NCBI GenBank assembly: GCA_024704765.1
Contig: JAKMXF010000327.1
Coordinates: 282,784 to 346,783 of the forward strand
DNA: 64,000 nt
Source: Oopsacas minuta
Taxonomy: Eukaryota; Porifera; Hexactinellida; Lyssacinosida; Leucopsacidae
Direction of reading: 5' to 3'
The position numbers and the translations under genes are program-made. Each line of letters starts with the position of its first letter. Positions within the stretch are counted from its first letter, which is position 1. Below the pieces are notes generated by a model that worked only from the letters and a program-made list of their open reading frames with translations, ran no database searches and was not told where the DNA came from. Of this stretch, positions 31,530-43,722 are shown one piece after another.

Positions 31530-31830
31530 CAGCAATGCAGTGAATATCTGCTGACATATGGAACTGCTCGACAACTCTAACCATATTTCAATATCATAAT
31601 TCCTGTGAAGCGATATTTGAAATTGACTTGCAAGTCTTTGTGTAGTTCAGGATTACAATTCCTATGAGCTGACGTTTGAAATTGAGTGAAATCTTTGTGT
31701 ATAGTTTAGTATTGCAGTGAATACTCGCAGACATTTGAAATTGACTGAAAACTCTTTCTATACATCAATATTCCATTGAATTTTGGCTAACATTTGAAAT
31801 TGGAAATGCTATTTCCCTTGCAGAATTTTG
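31530..31830 (+). repeat. SatA satellite, short tract 1
   Basis: About five degenerate units of ~58-60 bp with the cores TTTGAAATTGA(C/G)TG, CTTTGTGTA and CAATTCCT(A/G)TGA, or the alternate GCAGTGAATATCTGCTGACA. Same orientation as the arrays at 34770, 47985 and 52457. Confidence 0.75.
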
Positions 31831-33107
31831 TTGCTCCTTAGTTAATTGCAATACATAAATAATCGTTTGCTACACTTCACTTTTAATAATTCTTCCTAAC
31901 AATGAATAATTGATTATTACTTTTGGTCCTTAGATATCATATGGTTGCTCTGGAACTGTAATGTCAATCTGCCAAGCTAAATGTTAACATAGAGAGGATA
32001 CATATATTTAGTAAGTTCATGATCATTCGGTGTGACATCGGTCAATATGTAGAAGATACAGTTGATTTGTCCCAACTGTATCGACCTGTCAGCTTCCTTT
32101 TGTGTCAGCTCTGGATTTTCTAATCCATTATCTATATACCAGCAGCCCTGTATCTTTGTCCTCATGAAAAAATGTCAGCCAGCATGGCTAGTATAACCGA
32201 ATAGACTATACTGTAGTATTGTATTCATGTGATTGATGCTTAGATTATCCTAAATTTTATTGTGACGCATGGTATTCTCTGATTGAATATGACCAACTTC
32301 GAGGATTATAATTGGTGGAATTTTTAGAAATTGTGTAGAAGATTTCTCAATATTAGCATGTGTATCCCTGCACTTGAGGCACTGGTAACTTCAGTTAATC
32401 TAATGATCAATTTATGGTTTGACAATTTTGCTGAAACGTATATATAGAGAACAGATTAAGACGTTTTTCTGTTATGCAACAACAGCTCCAACACTGGAAT
32501 TCAACGCATATAGATTAGGAGACAAATGAATATGATCCAATAATCTAACCACATTTCCTTCGAATCCCATAAAGTCGTATTAAGAATCGATAAGTTGTAA
32601 ACCAAGCTTGATAGCGAACCAGTATATTAGCTTGCTGAAGTTTTTTGTATTCACCATCTGATAAACCATTTCAATTTTCGGTGAGATCCTAGAAGTTAAC
32701 TTGACTGATCACAGGAGCTTTTGAAATGCAGACTGATCAATGTGATAAAATTATCAACTGGACAAGTGTTCATAAATCTAATTCAATTGTATTCCCCTCC
32801 CCAAGCAGCACAACACTCTTCCAGGGATCCTGAAGTATAATCAATTCCTTGCATCCTTGCATCTAGGGTTTCATATTGACAAGATTTACTCAAAGTTGTT
32901 GGATTACAGGTAACAGGATTTTAGTAGTGTAATCGGTACTTTTTCTCTCCCAGATGATGAAAAATCGAACTCTTCTTTGGTATATTGGTAAAAAGGTATC
33001 TTTATATCATGACTTTCCAGATACCACTTGTTCAAAATTTCAGAAACTTCTAAATTAATGTCATAATCAGTGATAGCAGTTTCTCCTTCGTAGGTAGAAG
33101 AATAGTG
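31831..33107. other. No gene recognised; flank of the Ginger-type relic
   Basis: A long AT-rich stretch. A 62-codon minus-strand frame (31977-32165) has no known motif. No tandem array and no clear inverted repeat were seen. It may include the non-coding end of the integrase-carrying element to its right. Confidence 0.4.
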
Positions 33108-34681
33108 TCACATTCTCCAATCGAATAATTCATTGTTGGGCATATGACACCTCTTGAGGAGATCATTATGCAATGGAGAGAGTGGAGTATGTTTTTGAAT
33201 TGATTTAATTACGTCTTCCTTCATCACCAAGGGTCGATGAATAACCTCTTGTCGCTGTGTGTTATTCTCTTGTTCCTGTGATGTAGGTCCAACTATTCCT
33301 GATACTTCAGACGCTATGGATGTGGGCGAGTCATCCTTCTTGGACGATAAGACGCTATTTTCGAGCACTTTTCTGATACTTTTGCTTGGGGATGTGTTAT
33401 CATAATTAGGGGCACATCTCCAGAGTTTAGCCTTAGCTTTCTTCACACGGATTAAAGTTTTGTCTTTGCCAACTTGCACTGTACGTCTAGAAATTTCCTT
33501 GATTGGATATAGGCCAATCCATCTATCCTGTAACTTTCCTCTTTTGCTTTTCTTTCTGTACATGTTCTTTATCAGTACATCGTCATCGACTGCAAATTGT
33601 GTAGTGATAGGATTAACCTTTTTGTCGTATTGTCCTTTCATTCTTTTCTTCGAATTTAAAAGGTTTTCACCAGCATGCGAGAATGATTCTTGTTGATGCC
33701 TTTTCATTGCTTGTACTAGATCATCAGGATCGTTATTGTTGTAATTTTCATCTGTGTTCCCAAAATTGACATCAGGATGGAGAAAAGATAGACTTTCAGC
33801 TTCAATTGGAAGGCGTGGTTTCCGGCAGCCATGCACTAATTCAAAAGCTGAGTATTGAGTTGTTCCCCGCGGACGATTATTTATAGAATATATGACCTCT
33901 TCCAAATAATATGACCAATCATCCCGCTTATCAGTCATTAATCTTATTAAAGAACCTTTTATAGCTTTGTGGGTAGATTCGACTAGACCATTCGTTTGAG
34001 GTGGTATGGAGCAGAAAATATTAACTTACAACCGTGTATTTCTTGGAGGGCTTTGGAAATATAGTTCGTAAATTCTGTTCCGTCATCACTTATCATTTGG
34101 ACTGGGGCAGCTTGTCGACAATATATCGAAAATATACCTGTAGCTACATCTATCGCGTTTTTGGATTTTAGGGGACGGGTTTCGATCCATTTAGTGAAAT
34201 GGTCTATAAAAGTCAGTATATATAAGTATCCTTGTGATTCGATCAGTGGTCCAGTTAATTCCATACCAGCTCTAAACAATACCTTTGTTATCACTGGAGG
34301 GGTTGCAAAGGCATAGTCGGTGCTTTTAAACTAGGTTGGTTCTTTTGACACGATGCACAATTCTTTACATATGCATATATACCTGAATACATTTTCGGGC
34401 AAAAATATCCCTCACTTGCAATGCTATATGAATATCTTGAACACTGGTGGCCTACCTTGTCATGAAATTTCTTCTAAAATATTATGTACTTGATTAGTTC
34501 AAACGATAAGCAAAAAAGTACTTCCAGATAGTTTAACCAACTGATCTGATTTTGTGGAGAAACTAGAGGATATCTTCCGTAATACCCTTTTTGCATTCTT
34601 GTTTGAGCCCAAGGGGTACGACTCGAACATGAGAAAAGTTTCTATTGCATCGTATTCAATTGGATCCATCAGGTTTGCCAA
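33108..34681 (-). pseudogene. Ginger/GIN-type integrase-like transposase, frameshifted
   Basis: Minus-strand pieces follow the order of KRBA2/GIN1-like integrases. First, 34681-34499 has the YDAIETFL..YPLGSNKNAKR N-terminal helix. Next, a H2C2 zinc-binding region near 34440-34320 has GHQCSRYSYSI and YVKNCASCQKNQ. The DDE core follows: TFIDHFTKWIE (first Asp), MISDDGTEFTN (second Asp) and, after a shift, TNGLVESTHKAI (Glu). Then NNRPRGTTQYSAFELVHG and a C-terminal chromo-like RGKLQDRWIGLYPI segment (33108-33938). No reverse transcriptase or protease is adjacent. The set fits a Ginger DNA transposon or a stranded Ty3-type integrase. At least two frameshifts (about 34490 and 34000) break it. Confidence 0.82.
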
Positions 34682-34769
34682 TGGTATAATTTCGATTACA
34701 AGAATTTGGCGGTTCTATCTATAATATGAGGAAAACTTTAATGAGTAACTAGTAGTTGACGCGGCATTA

Positions 34770-35185
34770 TAATTGAATGAAAACCTTAGAATGGTTCAGA
34801 ATTGCATGATGTATGAACGCACATTTGATATTGACTGGCAACTCTGGGTATAGTTCGTCATCAGAATTCCTGTGAAGCGACATTTCAAATGAGTGAAAAA
34901 TCTTTCAAGAGTCCAGCATCACAGTGAATATCTGCTGACAGAAGATACTGAGTAAAAACATTTGCATAGTTCACTATCACAATTCATGTGAAGTGGAATT
35001 TGCAGTGAATATCCTTTGTATAGTTCGGTATCAAGGTGAATATCTTCAAAGAGTTTATATTGAGTTCAAACCTTTGTATAGCTAACTATCACAATTCCTG
35101 TGTGGGAAATTGGAAAGTGACTGAAAACATTTGTATGGTTCTCTACTGCATTATGTTTGAGCATATATTTAAAATGAGCAGCGCA
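34770..35185 (+). repeat. SatA satellite, tract 2
   Basis: Seven or so units alternating between CAGAATTCCTGTGAAGCGAC and CAGTGAATATCTGCTGACAG types, each followed by TTGA..TTGAGTGAAAA and CTTTGTATAGTTC. Period about 58-60 bp. It separates the Ginger relic from the Ulp1-like relic. Confidence 0.8.
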
Positions 35186-35414
35186 TGCGCTGCATTAATA
35201 TATAATTGGAATTTTGGAAAATAGTAGACTCTCAAATTACATCCTATTATAGTGTAATTAAATCCCCAGGTACTAATATTTATTTTTGAGTTTTGTCACT
35301 TATTTCTACTTTCTTTGTTAGCAAAATCCCTAAATATGTTTCTCAATTAACTTTATACTCAACTCAATGAATGTTTCCTCTTGATTTCCCATTCTGTACC
35401 CTTGATTAGCCAAA

Positions 35415-36755
35415 ATGCCAAAGATACCCAAATTAACAAAGACTAATTTAATAATGGTACTAACAGACATATTGGCTGAGTTTCGTTCAGTTACAGGTGA
35501 GTATGCCCGAGCTGTATTTTCATGGCATGGAAAGCTTGACTCTTTGGGTCCAGAAAAATTTCGAACCTATATCACTGGGAATAGCGATGAAATATCAAGA
35601 ACTCTAATGACTACCAAATATCTACAAGTACGTTAGCAACATCAAATCCTGTGCGTGATCACGAAATCCTCAAGCTATTAGATAGGGATATATCTGGTTA
35701 TAATGTACAGGGACTGCGAAGACTTGTTTCTCGATTATAAAGTGTCAACTGGTAAGTCAACGGTGTGAATACATATAATTATATGGGTCACTGAGTATAT
35801 ATCTCTGTATTTTAGGGAAAAGGTATGTTTTGGGAATGATCCTTCTCTCAAACCGCCTTTTTGGCCCGAAAGAGTCCCTTTCGAAATCATAAAAGCGCAT
35901 GTAAGATTCATCTGCGTATGATAATACAGTCATATAAGGATTACTCTATGAAAGCGCGAGTTTCAGTTTACCCTGAATCTCAGAAGTCTCCAAGCTCTTC
36001 TCAAGCATAGCGACATGATATCTACCGTGACCGATCTAGATCTCTTCTTGATTTCGCTGGAGATGTAATACACCAAGAATCTGATATAGATACTAGTGAT
36101 GATTCCTTCGATGAGCTTTTTCAGCAACCCGTTATCGCTTCGAACACACCTAATTCAGATCCTCAAACACCTCCCCAACATCCAGTCTGGTGACATTACT
36201 CGGAGTTAAGCAACTGGATCCTATTCAAATAATCACTCCTCCTTTTAGTTTAAATGAGAAAAACTTGTCAATTTCAGAATTGTCAAGTCGTAATACCTTT
36301 CTAACAGGCACCACCGTTAATGCATTCTGTGTAAGTTTATCATACATTGAAATTCAATCCGTTTTGTTAGGAATGTTCTCATACCATACATGTATTTGTA
36401 GACATTACTGAAGAAGAATTTTCCTCATTTACAGGGACTTCAGGATACTATTCTCTCCGAAGTGAGTTTCTCAGTTAAAATTTTTGAATTGTAAATCAAT
36501 ATTTGATATTCAATTAATGCTTAGAATCGTCAATTCGCCAAAGCTTCTCATCCTAGTATACAGCTGCATCACGATGGCGCACTTCTCTGCGTTTGCTCCA
36601 GTATTGATGTTGAAGGGCATGTAACTTTATATGATTCGCTATCTACTGGGAGTATATCTGGTGAATTACCTGTCCAATTGGCCTTTATATGTGGGAATAA
36701 TGCTGATCATGAGCTGAAAGTCGCCCTTGCTCCTATTCAGCAATCTTATATGTAG
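35415..36755 (+). pseudogene. Ulp1-like (C48) cysteine protease gene relic with short introns
   Basis: The first exon opens at 35415 (MPKIPKLTKTNL). Later segments include EKVCFGNDPSLKPPFWPERV, a family hallmark, and FLTGTTVNAF, GLQDTILSENRQFA, IQLHHDGALLCVC and VTLYDSLSTG. The last four follow the order of Ulp1-like proteases in invertebrate hypothetical or TE proteins. Putative GT-AG introns are 35752-35815 (64 nt), 35901-35929 (29 nt), 36331-36434 (104 nt) and 36462-36524 (63 nt). The last two join the frame in phase. The catalytic His-Trp is replaced by Leu-Leu, and a TAG stop (after IQQSYM) falls just before the expected Asp-Cys-Gly. Another stop (TAA) lies before SVNW. It is inactive. 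Confidence 0.62.
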
Positions 36756-37072
36756 ACCAAATATTTAGTGAAATTCCTTTATAATTGCAAAGACTTGTTT
36801 TCAACGGCTAAATACGTAGGATAACCCACCATACTAAATTATAATTGCAACCTAGCGAATGGTTCATTGATGATAAATATATACCTTTGGAATCTTTGAA
36901 TTCATTACAATCATTTTCTAAATAGAAACTATTCCAACCTTCTCTAGTTTAACCTTCTCCTCTTCATTGAATTTGAAACTATGGTCACATAATTCCTTTT
37001 CAGGATACATATTTAAAGGTAATTGATGCCATGGCAGAGCTGGTAGTTGTAATTTGCTATTTGGCTTTCATC
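36756..37072. other. Non-coding spacer
   Basis: AT-rich sequence between the stop of the Ulp1-like relic and the mariner insertion at 37075. No remaining protease motif (Asp-Cys-Gly) is visible here in any frame. Confidence 0.35.
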
Positions 37073-37074
37073 TA

Positions 37075-38416
37075 CAGGGTGTAACAAAAGTGTTGTCCCC
37101 TTTCTTTTTTGTCATTGATTGAGTATATAAAAACTGAACCTTGACTATTGCATTTGACTTACCCTTTTCTAGCTAATACCATAATAGTTTTTGACTATTT
37201 CTATCGCAGTTTGATCAATATTATTTTTACCTCTTTCTTTTTACTTGGATTTCGTAAAATATTTTTCCCTGTTCGGAATGGATGTCCGCGACCACGGGTT
37301 AGAGGTTCGTTCTCAAGCAGTAGGTATGTTGAGGAGTGGTCTTTCACAGCAAAACGTAGCTCTCGAACTAGACATTTCAGTGAGATCTGTCAAGAGGTGG
37401 TGGAGTGTGTATAAAAAAAGGAATGAGCCTGAAAACCAAGACCCGTTCTGGCAGACCGCCGATTTTGGATCGGGTCAATACAATCATTATCTCCAGAACT
37501 TTGACTAAAAGAAGGCAATCAACTCGCAAGATCGCAAAGAGATTGTATTCAAGTAACGACCCTGTCTCTCACATGACAGTTTATCGCTATTTGACCAATT
37601 CAATTGGTGCATCAGCTTTCAAAGGGCAAAAGACCCCGTCTATCGGTCAAAACATCCAGGACAGACTGAATTTTGCCAAGAAACATCAAAATTGGGGCGT
37701 GGAAGATTGGAAAAAGTTCTTTGGTCTGATGAGTCTCCCTTTGGACTGTATGCAACACTCAATCGGCATAATGATCGTGTTTGGGCTGAAACAACTAAAG
37801 ATGTTCCTCGCTTTTTGTCGGTGAAATTTCCTCAAAAAATTCATGTCTGGGGACTTATGTCGCATCAAGCACTATCTGAGCTCCATATAATTCCACAAGG
37901 ACATACTGCAAACTCGCTATATTACAGGGATGAAATATTAGTCAAGACTTGTAGAGGTGCCATCAACCATGCAGAAATATGGGACTTATTTCAGAGCGGC
38001 CAATGTTGGGAAACATGTCCGATTTCATCTTTATGCAAGATGATGCTCCTGCCCACACGACCAAAATGACTCAGAAGTGGTGCTGAGATAGTCTAAACGG
38101 GTTTTGGGAGAAAGGTGACTGGCCAGGGAATTCACGCGACCTGAACCCAATTGAAAACCTTGGGCTATATTGAAAGAGAGAGTTAATGAGAAGGGTCAGA
38201 TGACAAATCGAAATCAGTTAATTGAAACCGTGAAAATTAGCATGGCAAGCCATTACTCCGATAATTTGGAAACTTTAGTAGCCAGCCTGCCAAACAGAGT
38301 AAAGTTGTTTTGGAAATGGGAGGTGATTATATACACAAATGAAAGTTGACATTGTGTAGTTATTTCTCATAGATGCTTCTGGCAATCGAAGGGGACAACA
38401 CTTTTGTTACACCCTG
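37075..38416. mobile_element. DD37E mariner element B
   Basis: 1,342 bp, ends CAGGGTGTAACAAAAGTGTT / reverse complement, identical over at least 28 bases, flanked by TA (37073-37074, 38417-38418). The gene is on the + strand. Its length is exactly that of the related element C at 45737-47078. Confidence 0.95.
37278..38342 (+). pseudogene. DD37E mariner transposase B, several frameshifts
   Basis: The start MDVRDHGLEVRSQAVGML leads a first HTH (SQQNVALELDISVRSVKRWW). After a shift come KTRSGRPPIL and the second HTH (STRKIAKRLY), then KKVLWSDESPFGLY (first Asp), VWGLMSHQALSELHII, a degraded MQDDAPAHTTKM segment (second Asp) and NSRDLNPIEN (Glu). By my count 37 residues lie between the second Asp and the Glu. 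The final MGGDYIHK is present. At least four frameshifts (about 37430, 37720, 38020 and 38090). Confidence 0.9.
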
Positions 38417-38692
38417 TAGATTGAATAGTATTGCTCTTGTTGATATCGCGTTATATTCAAACTTTTCTGTTATTTGATCCAGTTTTTTCGAGAATATTAT
38501 GGAGTCTAGAATGTTGTTTGCACTTTGAAGAACAAGAACAACATAGCCACCTATCATTATTTAATTGGAAGTTGTGAAAAGTATTATCTGTCAACAGAAA
38601 TATGTCGTTAGGACTTGGGAAATAATATATTATGTCTTCTACAATGCTTGCTTCACAAACTCGCAAACAATCATTTTTGAACAGAGTTCCAA

Positions 38693-38862
38693 GGAAGTCC
38701 GACAAAACGTTCCACGACAAAATGTTCCACGACAAAATGTTCCAGACAAAATGTTCCAGCGACAAAATGTTCCACGACAAAACGTTCCACGACATTTCGC
38801 TCCACTTTTGATTGGTCAATGTTTGTTAATAATTTAACAGGTTTTAAATGGCTAAATAATTG
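38693..38862 (+). repeat. Left MULE terminal inverted repeat with tandem ACAAAATGTTCC motifs
   Basis: Seven copies of a 12-15 bp motif (CGACAAAATGTTCCA) are followed by a unique ~70-bp stretch. The block is nearly identical to the reverse complement of 45530-45699. Repeated short motifs in MULE ends are typical transposase-binding candidates. Confidence 0.85.
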
Positions 38863-38869
38863 AACTAAT

Positions 38870-39955
38870 TTCTTGTCTGAATTCGTTTGGCTAATTCTAT
38901 CTTAAGTAAAATTGGTTTACCAGTTGCTGTGTAGAATTTGCTAAAAAGATTAACTAAGTAGCTCATATAGATTCATTTAGATTGTGGTCGAAAATAGACA
39001 TAGTATATTATTAGAGGATGACATATATAATATTATGTAGTAGGTATTACAAACTGGTATAGCGTCAAGAGCAGTTGGCTAGATATTATTGCATTTGTTT
39101 CAAACAATTTTAGCGTCCTGGCGGATTCAGTGGGTGCTAAAACCTGTTTTTCGGAGCCCGCTTATTTGTCCCGGTTGAATTCCAAATTTCCAATAGACAT
39201 TAACACTATTTTATTTCAGAATTACAGACACCCCATAATTCCGACTTCCAGCCATTTATTAGTACCAAATTATATTGATAACCCCGAAATTATGGCCATT
39301 TACCTGAATCCAAGGGTGACCGTAATTCAGATGTTCCACTGTATATATATATGTGTGTGTGTGTTCATTTGAAATTACTTTCTTGTTGACACCTTTGGAC
39401 TTTGGAGGGGTTAAGACCAGATTTGGCATGTATACTCGCAATGAGATCTAGATGTGTACGGTTATCGAAGTGCTGTGCAGCACGCCCTGTGTTGGTTTTG
39501 CCCCTTTGACTAAAAGCATTGTTTATTGATTATATATGTATACCGCCCACCGGCACCACATACGATGCAACCAAGCTGCGTATTGTAATGTCTGCTTTAT
39601 TTATGTTCGAAATATTTTATATAAACGAGCGAGTTTCGCTTGCGGTTTACGATCACGCTATTAGGGGAAACCAGGCCTGACTAAACCAATGTAGAGATGG
39701 CCAATTAGAAATGTTTTAAGTTCATATTTCATTGCTTTTGTCGAGATTACTGAACCAAAGCTCTTATAAATCCTAGTTACCCAGTTTAAATATGACTACT
39801 TGTATTATTAATAAGTAACTTACAAGAAATATAATTGATTAATTAAACATTTATCTAATAACAATAGGAAACTAAACAAAACAAATAGAAACTAAAAACT
39901 AAACTATGCTCTACTTGGGTGCAGCTACCACATCTCGACCACTGTCCACTTCAAT
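38870..39955. other. Non-coding left arm of the MULE composite
   Basis: No gene. It contains a GT microsatellite (39347-39362), a pogo-like end just left of it (ATTCAGATGTTCCACTG, then TA), and a 13-bp hairpin: GTGCAGCTACCA near 39919 pairs with TGGTAGCTGCAC near 39957. This arm is about 1 kb longer than the corresponding right arm, so the composite is asymmetric. Confidence 0.4.
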
Positions 39956-40015
39956 TGGTAGCTGCACCGTCAGGAATTAGTGAAATGCGGAGAGAGGTAG
40001 AAGAGAGGAGATTTA

Positions 40016-41333
40016 ACACATTGGCATGAAGAGAGAGGGAAAGAGAGAGCAAGGGTTCATACGAAAGGAATGGAGATAGTGAAGCGTACGAATGAGCATC
40101 TGCATGCACCTGATGTGCAGGCTATGGCCTGCTGTGAGATAAAGGCCGGCATCAAGAGGAAAGCACGAGACACACAGGATAGCTCACACCAGATAATCGG
40201 TGAGGGTATGCTAACAGCATCAGAGGGTACTGCCGCTAAACTACCTAAGCTGGACAGCCTGAAGCGGACGATACAGCGTCAGCGTGCAAGTGTATTATCA
40301 GCTCCAGTGCAGCCAACCGCCCTATCAGAGTTGGTTCTACCTGCAGAATACCAGCGGACAGCCAAGGAGGAACAGTTCCTACTCTATGACTCTGGGGAAG
40401 ACGATGCACATAGATTCCTCATCTTCGGGACACAACGCAACCTCGGGATGCTACAGCAAAACAAGATCTGGCTAGCTGATGGCACCTTCAAGACGGCGCC
40501 CGCCCTCTTCGCCCAGGTGTATGTGGTGCATGGACTCCGAGGAGGAGACGATCCTATGAAGACTGGTCATCTGTTGCCGAGTCTGTTCGTGCTGCTGCCC
40601 AAAAAACAGAGGATACCTACCGTAGGATGTGGGAGCAGATCGCATACTCTGTCCCCTCGCCCAGCCTGAACAGATGCTCCTGGACTTTGAGAAGGGCGCA
40701 ATTAACAGCTTTGAGCATGTCTGGCCTAACACAGTGGTTAAGTGCTGCTTCTTCCACCTCACACAGAATATCTGGCGCCATGTGCAGTCTGTAGGGCTGC
40801 AGTCTGACTACACACATGACGAAGAGCTGGCCATGCGCATCCGGAAGATACCAGCCCTTGCATTCGCCCGACCAGCAGACGTACCCGATCTGTTTGAGCA
40901 AGTGTCAATGGACTTCCCCCTTACGTCTGAGATAGGCGAGCTAGTCGACTACTTTGAGAGGACGTATATCGGTCGCACGCTAGCCACTGGACACCATGTA
41001 GCGGCGACGTTCTCCATTGGCCTGTGGAACTACCACTTCAGCACGCCCTTCGGACTCCCCCGTACAACCAACGCCGTAGAGGCATGGCACCGCAGCTTCA
41101 ATGCCACTATCGGCTGCCATCACCCCACCATATGGAAGTTCCTCCTAGCCCTCAAGCGTGAGCAGGGCCTAGTGGAGGTGCGGCAGACTAACTACCTTGC
41201 TGGGAAGCCGCCAACCAAGCGGAGGAGGTCCCAACAGAGTGAACAAGCGTTGAGGACTCCAGTTGGAGAATATTATTCACCAGACCATACTAAGACGAAG
41301 TTCCATACAAGTGTAGACACCATCTCAGCCTGA
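40016..41333 (+). pseudogene. MULE transposase, left (+) copy, frameshifted
   Basis: Nearly identical in sequence to the right copy (43723-45165). Upstream of the Met at 40070 the frame continues back through a worn FLYWCH end (THWH..ARVHTKG) in which the Trp is kept but both Cys are lost. The DDE start LADGTFKTAPALFAQVYVVH carries the first Asp, DFEKGAINS the second, CCFFHLTQNIWRH the Cys-x2-His, and TTNAVEAWHRSF the Glu. Two 1-base deletions near 40605 and 40640 break the frame. The C-terminus differs from the right copy after YYSP. The region is visibly more GC-rich than its surroundings. Confidence 0.9.
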
Positions 41334-41401
41334 GAACGGATGTTAATCTTCCGTATTATCTATACCTCAAATAAATTTGATTTTGAGATAATACTTTAGA
41401 T

Positions 41402-43707
41402 CAGGGGTCTTCAACCTGCGGCTCGCGATGATAAAGCGTGCGGCTCGCGGGATAATTCTTGTTTTTGTTTATTTTGTCTTCACTTTGTTAATTTTGAAAT
41501 TTGTTGTATTTTATTCAACAGATATTGTGAATATACTTAAATATTAGCACTTTTTTGTTTCCCAATTCTGGAAACCTTGATGGTGTTTAAAGTGTATAGA
41601 AGACCTTTGTTGTCTTCAGTAATTAATTTAAGTCTTCAGTCAATATTCAAATACAAATACAAGTATAAATCAGAAGTATTTGACAATATACAATTTCATT
41701 TTCGGATTTCAAATACTCTCCAAATACACATTTTTTATTATTCATTAATTATTTACGTATCCACTATGGCTACTTCTACGTCGAAAAAGCGGAAGATACA
41801 AGAAGAAAATCGGTCATTCAAGATAGAATGGGAAATAAAGTATTTTTTCGTGGAGGACAGTGGCAAGTTCATTTGTCTAATATGCCGTGAAACAATAGCT
41901 TTCGCTAAAAAAGGAAACTTTGAAAGGCATTACAATACCAAACACCAATCAAATTTTGTGGGAATTCTTGGGGAATCACGAAAGACTAAACTAGACAATC
42001 TTAAAAGAAACTTGAAGAGTGAACAATCAATCTTTTCAAAAAATGATAATTCGGTTAAGTCTATCACAGCAGTTAGCTTTGCTATCAGTAATATAATCGC
42101 GAAACGTATGAAACCATTTACGGATGGTGAATTTATAAAGGAATGTCTAAATGAATTCGCTGATCAATGTTGTCCAGACAAAAAACAACTAATACAGCAG
42201 GTATCCTTGAGCGCTACGACAGTAATGCGTCGAGTGGAATCAATTTCAAAAACTATTCATACACAACTATTGGAAAAGACAAGTTGTTTTAGTTTCTGTA
42301 GCTTGGCACTTGATGGAAGTAAAGATATTTGTGATGTTGAACAATTGGCAATCTGGATAAGAGGCGTTGATGAAAACTTCAACATTACCGAGGAATTACT
42401 GTCTCTGCGTTCTATGCATGGAAGAACTCGTGGCATTGATATTTTCGAAGAGTTTCTTAAGATTGTGTCGGAAAACAACATTCCTGCCTTAAAGTTATCT
42501 GGCATTTCAACAGATGGAGCTCCATCAATGCTTAGTACAGGCACAGGATTTAAAGGTCAAGTTCTACGATGGTTGACAGAAAATAATGTGACAGAAATAT
42601 CATGGTGTCACTGTATTATTCATCAAGAGGCCCTATGTGCGAAAACACTTGGACTGGAAAATGTTATGAAGTTGATAGTAGACGTTGTAAATTTTATCAG
42701 ATCTAAAGGAGTGAATCATAGAGAATTTAAAGAATTTTTGAAAGATCTCGATTCAGATTACGGAGATGTATTATATTTTATAAGTGTTAGGTGGCTGAGT
42801 AGAGGAGTAGTTCTTAAAAGAGTTTGGGAATTACGAGATGAAATATCAAGTTTCTTAGCCTCAAAGGGCAAGAAAGTTACTGAATTCGAAGATACAAATT
42901 GGATTAGCGACTTTGCCTTCCTTGTAGATATGACTACACACCTAAATATTCTAAATTCCACACTTCAGGGAAAGAACAAGTTGATTCATGAACTTTATGC
43001 CACAATTCGAAGTTTTGAGATGAACTCGCTCTATTTAAGTTACAGCTTAAAAATAACAATTTTTCTCACTTTCCAGCACTAAAGTCACAAGATAGCCGAT
43101 GGAAACAAATATGCTGAAATTATTTCAAATCTCCAAGAAAACTTTGATACTCGATTTGGAGATTTTAGAAATCAACAACAAAGCTTCGAGATTTTTGCAC
43201 AGCCTTTCAGTTTTGATCCACAATATGCTCCACAGGAGCTTCAACTTGAACTCATAGACCTGCAGTCTAGCATAGATCTCAAGGCAGACTTCAAGGATGT
43301 TGGAGTAATTAGTTTCTATAAAACTCTTCCTTCAGATATCTATCCTGCTATTTTAAAACACGCAAGAAGGATAGCTAGTTTATTTGGAAGCACTTACACT
43401 TGCGAGGCATTTTTCTCTAAAATGAAATATATCAAGAATAAATATAGAACTAATTTGACTGATGACCACCTCCAAGACGTTCTTCGTATTTCATCGACTG
43501 ATATGAAACCTAATATAGATGGCATCTTAATACAACAACAAAAACAGTACCAACCTTCACATTAATATTTTACTCTGATAAATTACTCATAATAATACAG
43601 TACTATATTAAAATATAGAATACATAATCCTTAACTTTTAATGCGGCTCGCCAATCTAATACGAAACTAATATTTGGCTCATAGAAGAAAAAGGTTGAAG
43701 ACCCCTG
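41402..43707. mobile_element. hAT element inserted at the centre of the MULE composite
   Basis: The terminal repeats are perfect over 16 bp (CAGGGGTCTTCAACCT / reverse complement) with GCGGCTCGC motifs just inside both ends. The flanks carry a perfect 8-bp duplication CTTTAGAT (41394-41401, 43708-43715). It contains a broken GTF2IRD2-like transposase on the + strand. It inserted after the MULE structure formed, since it splits the junction of its two inverted halves. Confidence 0.95.
41766..43565 (+). pseudogene. GTF2IRD2-like hAT transposase, two frameshifts
   Basis: The start MATSTSKKRKIQEENRSF leads to a BED zinc finger (CLICRETIAFAKKGN with FERHYNTKHQ). The core has LALDGSKDICDVEQLA (first Asp), STDGAPSML (second), HCIIHQEALCAKT and VRWLSRGVVL. 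Single-base changes near 43020 and 43085 shift the frame. The end reads PFSFDPQYAPQELQLELIDL and GSTYTCEAFFSKMK (Glu region). It belongs to the same family as the intact 9834-11699 gene but is clearly divergent from it. A long upstream extension of the frame (from 41577) is not part of the protein. Confidence 0.92.
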
Positions 43708-43722
43708 CTTTAGATTAACATG

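Noticed and set aside
33108-34681. Complete LTR retrotransposon
   Set aside because: No long terminal repeats, reverse transcriptase, RNase H or gag could be seen on either side.
39345-39365. TA/GT microsatellite as a functional element
   Set aside because: Short simple repeat with no associated structure.
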